Origin: Anopheles merus
Taxonomy: Eukaryota; Arthropoda; Insecta; Diptera; Culicidae
Direction: 5' to 3'
Length of the DNA: 64,000 nucleotides
Assembly: GCF_017562075.2 (NCBI RefSeq)
Contig: NC_054081.1
Span: 22,036,366 to 22,100,365, forward strand
The first letter of the stretch is position 1. Each line of letters opens with the position of its first letter. A model generated the notes under the pieces. The model was not told the origin of the DNA. It saw only the letters and a program-made list of their open reading frames with translations, and did no database searches. Positions 12,947-23,902 of the stretch are shown in pieces. Both the position numbers and the translations under genes were made by a program.

Positions 12947-13375
12947 AATGGATCCTATACTTGTGTACCCGGATTTCCAAAAACCATTCACGCTAACTAC
13001 AGATGCATCTAACTACGCTTTAGGTGCAGTCCTATCCCAAACTTTAAACGCAAGAGATCACCCTATCGCGTTTGCCTCTCGAACCTTGAACCATGCAGAA
13101 ATAAATTAAAAGAAAAAGAGGCTCTTGCCATCGTATGGGCGGTTGAAAAGTTTAGGCCATACCTATTTGGTCATAAATTTACGCTGGTAACCGATCACAA
13201 ACCTCTTATTTTCATAAAAAATAGCATAAAAAATTCGAAAATTATTCGATGGAGGCTAACATTAGAAAACTATGACTATGACGTCCAATATAGAACAGGA
13301 AAAACTAATGTTGTTGCCGATGCTCTAAGCAGAAAAATAGAAGCTAATAACAACGAGATCTGTTCAAATGAAGAC
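12947..13375 (+). pseudogene. RNase H domain of the gypsy element
   Basis: Starts with PILVYPDFQKPFTLTTDASN (catalytic-type TTDAS) and GAVLSQ, then after a shift near 13095 KEKEALAIVWAVEKFR, TLVTDHKPL and NVVADALSRK. These are the usual Ty3/gypsy RNase H landmarks. The frame is broken at least once. Confidence 0.72.
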
Positions 13376-13588
13376 TCAGTAGTAAATAATGCATCCGATA
13401 CCAGCATAGTTCATTCAGCTGAAAGTTCGCAAGACTTTTTCGTACACTTGACAGAACGTCCCATAAATTACTATAGAAACTAAATTATTTTCCGAGAAGC
13501 GCAAAACGAAGAAATTATTAGAAAAACCCCTTTTCACAATCATAGTATAACTATTATTGCTAAAGAATCCTTTAGTACTGCCGAAATC

Positions 13589-14578
13589 TTGGCATTTCTA
13601 GAAGAGTATCACAACGGAAAACAGAGCGCAATCCATGCTAAAGAAACCCTATTTCAAACTATACAAAATGCATGTAGGACATGTTCGTTCGGTACACCCT
13701 CCCATTTCGTAATTACGCCCACTATAGTTGAAGACGTAACGCTAGATGAAAAGCAATATACACTCATCAAACAAGAACACGAACGTGCACATAGAGGAAT
13801 ACAAGAAATAGGAAACCAACTCAAAAGAGCATTTTACTTCCCAAATATGAACCCTAAAATACGGAAATTTATAAACGCATGTAAAATTTGCGCCAAATAT
13901 AAATACGATAGGAAGCCTTACAACATCAAAATTTCTCCAAGACGTATTATACAAAAGCCGTTTGAACGCGTTCATATGGATATCTTCGGAATGGATAAGC
14001 ATTATTTCTTATCACTAGTTTGTTCGTTCTCTAAACACCTTCAACTGGTGAAAATAGATTCTAGGAATACAATCGACATCCAATCAGGTCTCACTCATTA
14101 CATCTCTACATTCGAAATTCCTAAAAAAAAAGTGTGTGATCATGAATGTTCCTTTAGGAGCCTGCAACTACGAGGGTTTTTGGATAACCTAGGTATCGAA
14201 CTTGAATTTGCATCGAGTTCAGAATCAAATGGACAAGTGGAAAAGACTCACAGTACAGTGATGGAAATATTTAATACCAACAAACACAAGTTCCCCCAGC
14301 TCACTACACAAGAAATCATGAAAATAACAGTGTCACTTTACAATAACAGTATCCACTCCGCCACAAAATTTACACCTAACGAAATAATCTTCAACAAATC
14401 CGACAATACCAATCCGAGAACTATCCAAGAACAATCTAGTAAAATTTACGATAAAATAATAGATATCCTAAACAATAGCAAAATAAAAATGCAAAAGTAT
14501 AATGATACAAAGGAAAATCCCCCGAAAATCGAAATTGGTGAAGAAATTCTCGTAAAAAAGGGGTACGAAAAAAACTAG
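13589..14578 (+). pseudogene. Integrase of the gypsy element
   Basis: Frame of 329 codons. N-terminal HHCC-type zinc region (HERAHRGIQEIGNQL ... CKICAKY), catalytic core starting VHMDIFGMD, then VCDHECSFRS in place of the usual second Asp motif, and SNGQVEKTHST with the Glu. The C-terminal tail is Lys-rich. It is the longest intact part of the element, but its own element is otherwise broken. Confidence 0.75.
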
Positions 14579-14944
14579 ACCCTAGATTCCAAGAAACAAG
14601 TTGCATGCAGGAAAATGAACGAACTATAACGATAGGAAAGGGCGTGAAGAGAAATAAAAATAAACTAAAGCGAGCTAAACAAACTATTTCAATTTAGCTC
14701 AAATCGCAAACTTAGATAGAAAAGATAAAATTTAGTGAATTTCATACGAAGGGCGTTAATAGGGTAGATATTAAGGTTATAGGTTAAGTAGTAGGGTCTG
14801 CGGATATTATAATTAGATAGGTGCGGCCTTTAATCGATTACCCAAAAGTAACCTACTTCATAGCAGACGCAGCTCTCCTCATGTGAGATCTAAGTAACCT
14901 CTCTTGCGACTCATGAAGTGACGAACGAGGGCGTTCGTTTTTTT

Positions 14945-16049
14945 GGTAAAAGTAAGGCTCAGCCCTCTACGTTACGTTAGCGTTACGCGTAACGCCAGTT
15001 TATCACTAACCCAAGCAGCATTTTTGAACGCCTGTTTTAACCGTCGTGGATGAGCAAATTGATAGATAATAATGTCTAATAATCGAAACCTAATGAATGT
15101 TCAGCAATCGTTCATAAGGTTTAGATAAATTGATAATTCATTAAATTAAAAAAAATAATAATTATATGACTATTACCTTGCCATATTTGATATTCATTAA
15201 TGTTATTTAATTTAAGAATCACTTTTAATATAATTAAAATATTAAAATGCTTTAACATTTCTTAGCCCTCTATCGGTGTAAAACTATGATTGTTCGTGAT
15301 CGGCCCTACGTTGTGATATTTTATGTTAAAGTGCAGTGAAAATTTCTCAGGGTTTAACGGTGACCGTTTGGCGTACGCGTCAGTATATTCCGAATCCTTT
15401 TACGACAATGGTTGACAATTTTGTTCTTAGCCTAACGGACCTAACACTAATACATCGACAATTCAAACGCAACGCTAACGCTTTACCCAGTGAAAATACG
15501 CACACAATATGCTGGATGAACGTAGCCCTAGCTGTCAAGACACAACAATAACAAAAAACGTAAACAATGATATTGAAATTATAAACAAGGTGCAAATTTA
15601 TTTATTCACCTTATTCATCGCCCTTATAATAGTGCCTTTAAAATAAATGTAATTATGATTTAAAATGGTCAGAAACGTAGATTTCATAGTCAAATAATTA
15701 CAGGTCATATATTAAACTTAATTAAATATATTTTACATATTGTTTTATTTTCTACTTTTGGAAATGTTACTTCAATTTAAAACTTCAAGAGTTTTTTAGA
15801 ACTTTTATTGACTATTTTTCATAAACCATGTATATTACTTGTGTTTCAGAATTATATTCTTTTGATATTGGTTAATCACAAAACATAAAACTTTTGTTTT
15901 CATCGCAGTTTTAAATATTTTTCATTTAAATAATAGATTCTGGCCGGTCGCGTGAATAACAAATCTATAATAAAAATGATGCTTGGGAATGTTTCAAGAC
16001 ATGTAACGCTTCTCCTATGTAACGTAGAGGGCTGTGCCTTACTTTTACC
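14945..16049. mobile_element. TIR element (1.1 kb), non-autonomous
   Basis: Ends are inverted repeats of about 30 bp: GGTAAAAGTAAGGCTCAGCC at 14945 and its complement ending at 16049. The inside is AT-rich with no transposase. A second copy starts with the same end at 35520. I do not see a certain target-site duplication. Confidence 0.75.
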
Positions 16050-16077
16050 CAGCCCGAAAAAACGGCGCTCCACTGTA

Positions 16078-16569
16078 TACAGGCGTCCCCCGAGTTACGA
16101 CCCCCTCGAGTTACGACGATTCGCAGATACGACGATTTTGATTTTGACAGTGAAAAGTTGTCATTGAGCAGAAATTGATGTACAGGTGTCCCCCGAGATA
16201 CGACTGTATTTGGGACCGAAAAAATGTCCCAAAGCAAGGCGTAAGTCGAAAAAGTCGTATGTCGAATATCTATGAATACTAAGTTTATAACCGAATTTGA
16301 AGAGTTGGAATTTATGATATCGTGTATTTTATTTATAATAATGTTCGATAATGTAATAATTATATTTTAAAAGCCGTTCACAATATAGATATTGAAGATA
16401 GGGTAATTGTGGAATCTTTGGAAATGTGTGTATAACGATTATCAGCCCAGCAATTCAAAAAAATACATCATTTTCTTGTCAAATGACAACTTTTAACTGT
16501 CAAAATCAAAATCGTCGTATCTGCGAATCGTCGTAACTCGAGGGGGTCGTAACTCGGGGGACGCCTGTA
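16078..16569. mobile_element. Palindromic MITE A, TA-flanked
   Basis: Arms of about 85 bp: TACAGGCGTCCCCCGAG at 16078 and its complement ending at 16569, continuing inward through CGAGTTACGACGATTCGCAG on both sides. If the TA at each end is the target duplication, this is a Tc1/mariner-type MITE. Its interior overlaps the next element. Confidence 0.75.
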
Positions 16570-16854
16570 TATTTGTGAATTTCTGAGCTGATAACCGTTA
16601 CACACAAATTTCCAAAGATTCCACAACTACCTGATATTGAATATCTATATCGTGTAAACGACTTTTTGTGTAAAATTTATACATTATCGAACATTGTTTC
16701 AAATAAAAAATACGATATCATAGGTTTCGACTCTTCAACTTCGGTTATAAACTTTACATTGACAGATATTCGATATACGACTTTTTCGACTTACGCCTTG
16801 CGTTGGGACTTTTTTTCGGTCCCAAATACAGTCGTATCTCGGGGGACACCTGTA
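16181..16854. mobile_element. Palindromic MITE B, interlocked with A
   Basis: Ends TACAGGTGTCCCCCGAG at 16181 and the complement ending at 16854. Arms of roughly 280 bp pair through GACTGTATTTGGGACCGAAA and the less similar TTCGATAATGT region. The loop of this hairpin contains the right arm of MITE A. Same family as A (ends differ at two positions). Confidence 0.75.
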
Positions 16855-17154
16855 TATACAGATTTAAAACTGCTAGTCATCCAATAGCCGCGCTGCCATG
16901 ATTAATAACGGCCTTTTTGTGGATTTTGCAAGGAAAAATATATTATTTTATGTCTTTTTCAAGTTACAATTTGCGCTGTTAGAACTGTTTTTGGAGTGCT
17001 CTAATTTTAACTGCTAAAACTATAGTCGAAAACACTGCTTACCCTCCAATCTGCGAGGTCACTGGCGCTATAACGCTATCGCGATTGCTAGGCCTTATGC
17101 GAGCAAAAAACACAAAAAACAAACTGCTCGAATTAGTATATATATACTAATTCT
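16855..17154. other. No gene seen
   Basis: Short stretch between the MITE and the microsatellite; no coding frame or repeat recognised. Confidence 0.4.
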
Positions 17155-17310
<156 letters not shown>

Positions 17311-17387
17311 CATTTTTTTATTGCATGTGATTGTGTATAATTTAATCTGCTCTTTTTATTTCACCTTTATCATTTGCAGTCGATAAG

Positions 17388-17501
17388 CAACTGTAAAGAT
17401 CACAAGCTTGGTTTGTGAATGGAAAAAATGTGAACAAGGAGGAGGAATTTCAGCATAATCCATCTAAAGCAGAAGTGCCTAAAATGCTTGATTTAACCAT
17501 T
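17388..17501 (+). pseudogene. Possible isolated coding exon
   Basis: An open stretch starting after a stop near 17395 reads as a plausible hydrophilic peptide (WFVNGKNVNKEEEFQHNPSK) and ends at ACCATTG/GTAAGG, a good splice donor at 17502. A polypyrimidine tract and TTTGCAG lie just upstream (about 17379). No family recognised. It may be a relic of a host exon or chance. Confidence 0.25.
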
Positions 17502-18055
17502 GGTAAGGAATATCGACATTTTACCAACCATTATTTGACTTTCATTTATATAATTATCTGAAATTAAAATGATGTTAAAGAATGTTGCATGAATAAATGA
17601 ATTTTGAGTCAAATACTTATTTTTTGTGTTACTATGACGATAATTATTAGATGACATTGTGTATGTATTGTGAAGATGGTAAGTATTTTTATTTACAATT
17701 GGGTTATTTTTGCAACACTGCAATAGAGCCTTTTCTCAACTCACAGGGCCGCGAATATAAAACGACGAAAGTTATTTAACATTCTAATTAAAGGGAACTT
17801 AAATGAACGAGAAAAAGGGAACTACTCCCTAAGTACCCTTTCTCTCGATCCAGTTCGACGCGAAGGTCGATGCCCTTTTCCCTCGGAGCTTCTTTGGTTG
17901 ATCTTCGTATCGTACGAATTATATTTCAGTATGACGGCCGATCCTCAGCCTAATCAATTTTGTCTGTTACCTAATTAAACGCTATTAGCGCCCTCTATTT
18001 AATCGAATTCTAATGTTCGATCAAATGGACATGGACCGTGTGGTAGTTTATTTGT
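17502..18055. other. No gene seen
   Basis: AT-rich, then a C-rich segment around 17800-17900; no frame or repeat identified. Confidence 0.35.
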
Positions 18056-18412
18056 TTATTTGTATATGTTAAGTGATTGGCCATCATTGGGCTTATCACT
18101 GATCTTATAAATTAAACTTGTAATAACATAAAGCATCACGGTACAATGTAACATCAGCACAAAATAAATAACAAAGAGTATCACAGCAATAAAAACAGCT
18201 AAACATAGGAAATTCCAGTCAAAAGAGTTATAGTGAGCATTAAATCTGATAGCCATCGCAGTCAAATGCTCATTATCGCTATATGCACGTCTAATTTGGT
18301 CATCTCTTAGTAGCCTAAAGTTTCTTAAAATACGAGCAGGTACGTGGATATTAATTCTAGCTAAAAGGTCCGGTGAATCTATCTCTCCTAGGATGATTTT
18401 TTTCATGAACAA
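18056..18412 (-). pseudogene. LINE ORF2 C-terminus (Q/T1-like), 5'-truncated
   Basis: The protein begins within GEIDSPDLLARINIHVPAR, the C-terminal segment also seen at 42704-43330 (GEIDSPALLASINLFAPCR) and 32.3 kb (GSIDCPVLLSSIQLYMPAR). It ends with a hydrophobic tail and a 3' region with AAATAAAC-type repeats (18030-18060). Everything 5' of this part is absent, which is typical of truncated reverse transcription. Confidence 0.7.
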
Positions 18413-19162
18413 GATTTGCGCCGTTTCACGACGAGTAGCGAGAGACTCGAGTCCAAAAATTAAACACCGGGCATGATAACTAGGTCTCGCTGCTACGTTA
18501 CGCCAGGGTGTAAACCGTAAGACCTAACTGCTACCACCTCCTCCGATCATATGTATTGATCTTGCCCACGATTGACCCACCTTTTCCAAACACGTTGACA
18601 AGGAAAAAATGGATCAAGGACGGGCAAGGGTCAATATGCTTAACAGGATTTTAACGCATCGATTACTATAACTCATTCAATTACATCACAGCATAACTTC
18701 GGCAATATTATAAATTTATAAACTGTGCACTGACCAGCGAAATGAATTAGTCCATGTGCAAGTAAACAAACACACGCATCCACATCTTACACAAATATGT
18801 TTCACAACAAATGAACTTAAACACACAAGTTTTATTGATTCCTTTGCACAATTAAACACATTTTTCGGTGAAACATGTTGAGAAAATGAATTACCAGTGC
18901 ATAAAAAACTGACTTTAACAAACATTGAAGAGGTCGCTTCTGAAGATGTGTGGTTTAACCCACCAAACTGACAGTTTTTTGGCTTTGTTCGATGCAACTT
19001 TTTTTTTAGTACAGGAAATTGGTGGCGTCTTCGGTTTCTTGGTTATTTGGGTATTTTCGGCCTAAGATGGGTCTGACTACCCCGCGGACAAAGAGCTGGT
19101 AATTTTTAACATGGCGTGCGTAAAACCTTAAAGTAAAGCCGATGGAAGATTTCCTAGACTTA
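18413..19162. other. No gene seen
   Basis: Mixed-composition sequence; no conserved protein motif or repeat recognised. Confidence 0.35.
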
Positions 19163-19339
19163 AGGGCGGTGGCAACGCTGATCGGATGCGATTTTATCGG
19201 ACGAAATTTATATGGGATTTGACAGATAACGTCGGACGTGCGATTCCGTCTTCTGATGTTATCTGTCAAATCCCATATAAAAATTTGACAGGCTGTCTGT
19301 CCGATAAAATCGCATGCGAAAAAGCGTTGCCACCGCCCT
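19163..19339. mobile_element. Small palindromic MITE (177 bp)
   Basis: Arms start AGGGCGGTGGCAACGCT at 19163 and end with its complement at 19339. Inner arms also pair (CGGATGCGATTTTATCGGAC and CAGATAA..GGGATTTGACAG). No coding capacity. Confidence 0.8.
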
Positions 19340-19380
19340 AAAAAAAGGGAAGGGAACGGGTACCACGGTTCTCTCCCGCT

Positions 19381-20057
19381 TCCATTCAAAATACACGGTG
19401 CGCTCTCTCAATGCTCGCGCCCATGCGCGAGCATCCTTTCGTGTGCTTGTGTTTCTTTCTTTCGTGTTGCGCTGTGTGCGTTTCTTTCGTTCAGCGACCG
19501 CTTACACTCGCTGCGTATTTTTTTTTGTTATCTAAATCCAAACAAAAACACAAACACGTGTAGATTTTTTTTCATCACTTTATTGAAACATTTACACTTT
19601 AAATTTTTACATGATTTCACACATTTACGTAAGTTGATGCACAATATTTCACTAAAATAAAATCGATCGCATCATCGATGCAAACGTTGAAGTGGCCGAA
19701 TATCTGCGTAGATCCTGATGTACTCGTTGATTACTGTAAAAAGTGTACAAAATAAAGCTGCGCGATGTAACATGCGTTACGAATCATTCGCGCAGCTTCT
19801 TTTCAATGCGCACAACACTTGAACACTTGAACACTTCACAAATTATAACACCAAGCGTCCAGGACTTAGGCTGACACACGTGCGGCTGCTACTGACGATT
19901 TCGTGTGGTAGCAAGAATGAGAGCACACAGAGGAACTTTCGGTGCAGCAGTGCAAGCGAGACACCCATATCAGCACAGCGCTGCGAGCAGGTCTAACTGA
20001 GCGCACTGGCGGAAAGTAAACGCACACATTTACACATTTGTAACTGTGTTAGTGTCA
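19381..20057. repeat. Non-coding repeat related to 25056-25290
   Basis: Shares the blocks CACGGTGCGCTCT, AACACAAACAC and CTTTATTGAA in the same order and similar spacing with 25056-25290. No protein or clear termini. Could be an LTR or a DNA-element end. Confidence 0.35.
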
Positions 20058-20291
20058 AAACTGTGTAGAAACCAAAACGCGCTCTCGCTTCCGTGTATTT
20101 TACACCGATTCTCCGCTTAACTCTAGGTTTTTACGCACACCATGATAAAATATCCCGCTTTTTGTTTGTAGGGTAAACTGTGAAGAAACCAAAACGCGCT
20201 CTTGCATCCTTGTATTTCACACCGTTTCTCCGCTTAACTGTAGGTTTTTACGCACATCATGAAAAAATATCCCGCTCTTTGTCCGTAGGGT
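20058..20291. repeat. Tandem repeat, two 117-bp units
   Basis: Unit starting AAACTGTG..GAAACCAAAACG at 20058 recurs at 20175 with about a dozen changes and ends GTAGGGT at 20291. Confidence 0.88.
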
Positions 20292-20384
20292 AGTGATTTG
20301 TAGAGTGTGACAAGACAATGTGGGTCGGAGAATTCTCTCGACTGCCCGCTTAAAAATCCTAGCATTCTGTTCGCTCTATCAATA

Positions 20385-21001
20385 CAGGGTTTATCTAGCC
20401 AATCGGGCGTCGTCAAAGCATTATCGGTCGCCGTAAATACTTTTTCGGGCGACGTAAACCCTCAATTGGGCTCTGTCATTTCTATTCGAGCCTTGTGAAG
20501 TATGAATCGGGTAAAGTACAGAATGAATTGGGCCTATTTTATATTTTGTTGCTTTCTAGTTGAAAAACAATACTTTTTTGCGAGTAGTTTAACTGATATG
20601 TAAGAAAATTTACTATTTAAAGTTTAATTACATAAAAAATTATTCAAATTCCTTTTTTAATTTTTTTAATTCAAACCCGTACAATGCAATTTCGTTTTAT
20701 ATTTAAAAAAATATATATTATGTTTGGTGATTTAATTAGGTAAACATTTTAATATAATACATAATAAGTTAAATAACATGCAAAATACGTATTTTTAAAC
20801 AACTTGATGGATCAAACACACCGGAGCGACCGATTTGACACCTTCAAGAGTAGGACCCTTTCATTCTGTGCTTTGCCCGATTCATACTTCACAAGGCTCG
20901 AATAGAAATGACTGTGCCCGATTGAGGGTTTACGTCGCCGAAAAAGTATTTACGGCGACCGATAACGCTTTGACGATGCCGGATGGGCTAGGTAAACCCT
21001 G
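20385..21001. mobile_element. Palindromic TA-flanked MITE inside the LINE
   Basis: CAGGGTTTATCTAGCC at 20385 and the complement ending at 21001, flanked by TA on each side (20383-20384, 21002-21003). Arms extend about 150 bp (CGGTCGCCGTAAATACTTTT and so on). Removing the element and one TA restores continuous LINE coding (HHNEI then IDRAN), which proves both the borders and the TA target duplication. Confidence 0.9.
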
Positions 21002-22401
21002 TAATTTCGTTATGGTGCACATGAAAGTCAAGTTTACGGTCAAGAGTAACTCCTAAGGCTTTTACTGCACTGTGTCGTTGTAATTGTGTACCGGAGATGT
21101 AGTAGTTAAACACTATTGGACAATTAGAACGGTGAAACGACATGGACGAACATTTATCAACAGAAATTTGTAGGCCTTTGTTCAGACACCAGTCGGAAAA
21201 AGAGTCGATCGATGCTTGCAGGACAAGACAATCACCAAAACACCTCACAGGTAGAAAAAGTCAAAGACCGTCCGCATACAATAAAGATTCAGATTCCCTT
21301 ACTACAGTAGTAACGTCATTGAAAAATAGAGAAAACAGCAAGGGTCCAAGGTTACTACCCTGTGGCACGCCTGAACAACTCACGAATTCCCTAGATGTTA
21401 TACATTCAACTTTGACGCGATATCGACGATTGGTGAGGTAAGATTCGAACCACTCCACTAAAGGGGTAGAGAATCCAAGACGAGCAAGCTTCGCCAACAG
21501 CAAACGATGATTCACCCGATCAAAGGCAGCCTTAAGGTCGGTATAGATGACATCCATCTGGGCTCCCGAAGCGAATGCAGCATTGCAGTGAGATACAAAC
21601 TCCACCAAATTGGTGGTCACACTGCGGCGAGGGAAGAACCCGTGTTGGCGTGTTGATATCAGCGAGCGGCAACAGTTCAAGAGCGAGTTCTGGACGATGA
21701 CTTCAAAAACCTTAGCAAAGTAGTAATGCCACGGTAGTTTTCCACTAAGCTCTTATCCCCCTTTTTATGCACAGGAAACATGTAGGATGATTTCCATGCT
21801 GCTGGAAACATACGCTGATTGAGCGAGAGTGTGAAGATATGAGCCAGAGGTCCGGCCAAAACTTCGCTGCATTTGGCAAGAACTGCGGTTGGAATACCAT
21901 CAGGTCCAGGGTTGTAGGATGGTTTGACCTGCTTGAGCGCCTTTAGCACAGATTCTCTGGAGATGTTTATGTCACGCACATTATCATCGACAGCGTCGGA
22001 GGCCACGTTGTTGAGAGTAGCATCCAATGAGAAGCCAGGAGCTTCAGTGGCAAACGAACTCATGAAACGATCGGCAAATAAATTGCAGGTTTCCTCTTTG
22101 GTACACGAAGTTGTTCCATTAAAGGAAACTATAGCTGGCAAGGAGCTGTTTTCCGTTTTGTGTCGACATACCTCCAAAAATTTTTCGGTTTTCTTCTTAG
22201 GCAGAATTGTATACGAATCAAAAAACGAGAGTGAATTTGTCTTTTATAGCTTCTATATACATTGTGTGCAGCGATGAACCGCAATCTCGATTGTTGTGTT
22301 TCACTGTTTTGGTAAAACCGATGGCAGGAAGATTTGTTTCGTGTTAAGCGACGTCATTCAGCATTACCCCACGGTGGACCCTGTCATGGACGTTTTATAG
22401 G

Positions 22402-22564
22402 TGTAACGTTTCGGATTGTGTTGTGAGTCTTTTTTAGTTTGTTTGTGAAATGTGTTAATACTATAAGTGTTACTTTGTGTTTTATTTACCCACGCCAAAA
22501 TATTACTCACTTCTTTACGCTACAGTAAATTTCCGTCGAAAAAGGCCCTACGGCGCCAGCCCAG
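22402..22564 (-). mobile_element. BEL/Pao LTR fragment (downstream half)
   Basis: Matches the downstream part of the LTR at 23438-23738, from the terminal TGTAACG to the block CCTACGGCGCCAGCCCAG, in the same orientation. It lacks the upstream part including the TATA-like box. It interrupts the LINE. Confidence 0.8.
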
Positions 22565-22899
22565 TGCGGGTTTCCATCAAGGAATGACCAGTCAGAGGAT
22601 TGCAGTAGATCATTTAGAATCAAAAAGTTAGTGCGACTGTAGTCGAGCATGCCTGATTCTTGATGTGATGTTGTAGGGATCTTATTATGTTCTGCTTTGG
22701 CTAAGCCGTTCAGCAGGCACAGCTCTATAGGCGGATAATAGCAATTAATAGCAACTATGGGGGTGGGTGTTATTGGGAAGGGTGTTATTGCCGGTGGAGA
22801 GATTAGGTGCAGGATATTGTCGCATACAAAGATCAAATCGAGGTAGTTATTCGACGTATTATGAATTTTGTTTATCTGGTACAGTCCGTTGCTTTTCAC

Positions 22900-23437
22900 A
22901 GCGCTGTTACAGCTAGCGCGGATTTTGCGTTTCGCGCGGATTTCGCGCGTTTTTACTCTTCATCGGCGCGGATTTTTCGGAAATAAAAAAAAATGTACAA
23001 AATCGTCATTATTTGGGAAAAACTCGAGAAGGTTTCCGAGACGGAGGAATTCTCGAAAAAGAGGTTATTTGGACCATACACGCAGTAATGAAGAATGAAT
23101 CGTTCAACTCCGCTGAAAAGGACACGAAGGTGTTACGCGCGATAGCGCCAAATGATTTGAAGGGGTTAAGGTTGTATCGGCAGAAAACGATTGATAGGGT
23201 CAATTACGCTATTCTTCAGAGAGGATTGCTTCGTGCAGGATATACGGGAAGAGTTTTATTCGCTGTTGTTCGATGATACTGAAGGAAACAACAGACTCAA
23301 GGTAATGGAAGTGACGGTGAAATATTTTTCTAGCCACCTGACGAAACACCTTTCTTCCATCCGTATTCTGCTTTTCTCGGTAAAGCTGATATTTTTCTAG
23401 GCAAAATTCTCGAAGGACTGGAAGCTACTAAACTCCC
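22900..23437. other. Unassigned sequence
   Basis: Two overlapping open stretches on the plus strand (23013-23276, 23191-23400) show no known motif. GC-rich around 22920-22980. Possibly debris of another element. Confidence 0.3.
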
Positions 23438-23738
23438 TGTAGCGTTTCGGATCGTGCTGTGAGTATTTTTTAGGTCGTGTGTGAAAAGTGTTAATATTTT
23501 AAGAAAGTTGCGGTTGCGTTTATTAACCCACGCCAAAATATTACTCACTTCTAGTGATTGTTAACGCTACAGTAAATTTCCGTCGAAAAAGGCCCTACGG
23601 TGCCAGCCCAGCCCTTTTTATAGCGAATTGCACCGCCTACGCTTTTCAACTTTCCGACTCGCGCGTGTAACCACTACTCGTTATCATGAGCCGTCCCGTC
23701 ACCCCAATGTCGTTCTGTAATGTTTACGTTCTCCAACA
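23438..23738 (-). mobile_element. 3' LTR of a BEL/Pao element, 301 bp
   Basis: On the minus strand it begins TGTTGGAGAACG just after a polypurine tract and ends CGCTACA, giving TG...CA ends. CTATAAAAAG (23623-23614) is a TATA-like promoter element. It follows the integrase frame by about 160 bp. Confidence 0.78.
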
Positions 23739-23750
23739 TTCCCTCCCACA
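23739..23750 (-). promoter_or_regulatory. Polypurine tract of the BEL/Pao element
   Basis: TGTGGGAGGGAA directly before the LTR on the minus strand, the usual plus-strand primer site for reverse transcription. Confidence 0.7.
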
Positions 23751-23902
23751 GTGAGACTATCTCACTCCTGCCCTGTAAACATTGCCTTATCTCCTGACGT
23801 TTTTGTTCCACGTGTCCCTTTTATCCTAAATCCGATCACCACGCGTTGTTTCTAGCTTTGCGATTTTTGTAGCAGGTCTTTTATAGATACCTGTAGCGGT
23901 CC

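Larger units (their letters stand above)
10124..14944 (+). mobile_element. Ty3/gypsy-clade LTR retrotransposon, decayed
   Basis: Order gag, protease, reverse transcriptase, RNase H, integrase on the plus strand, as in Ty3/gypsy elements. The RNase H tail and connection (IRWRLTLENYDYDV, NVVADALSRK) resemble the gypsy/297/17.6 group. I find no env frame and no recognisable pair of LTRs; the left end abuts (TA)n and the right end a TIR element. Frameshifts, stops, a 184-bp internal duplication and a deletion in RT show that it is inactive. Confidence 0.75.
20234..22899 (-). pseudogene. Q/T1-like (CR1-clade) LINE, endonuclease linker and RT, dead
   Basis: Minus-strand non-LTR retrotransposon. 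Linker/EN tail at 22899-22565 (YLDLIFVCDN, DYSRTNFLILNDLLQSSDWS). RT begins at 22177: PSYNPGPDGIPTAVL, VHKKGDKSLVENYRGIT, a shift near 21680, QHGFFPRRSVTTNL, VIYTDLKAAFDRVNHR, SGVPQGSNLGPLLF, LLYAD (21265), another shift, then WCLNKGLQISVDKC. Coding resumes beyond a MITE as IDRANRMLGFLSGQSREF (20380-20290) and ends abruptly at the tandem repeat. Clade named from the IYTDLKAAFD and QHGF signatures. It holds an LTR fragment (22402-22564) and a MITE (20385-21001), and has several frameshifts. Confidence 0.8.
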
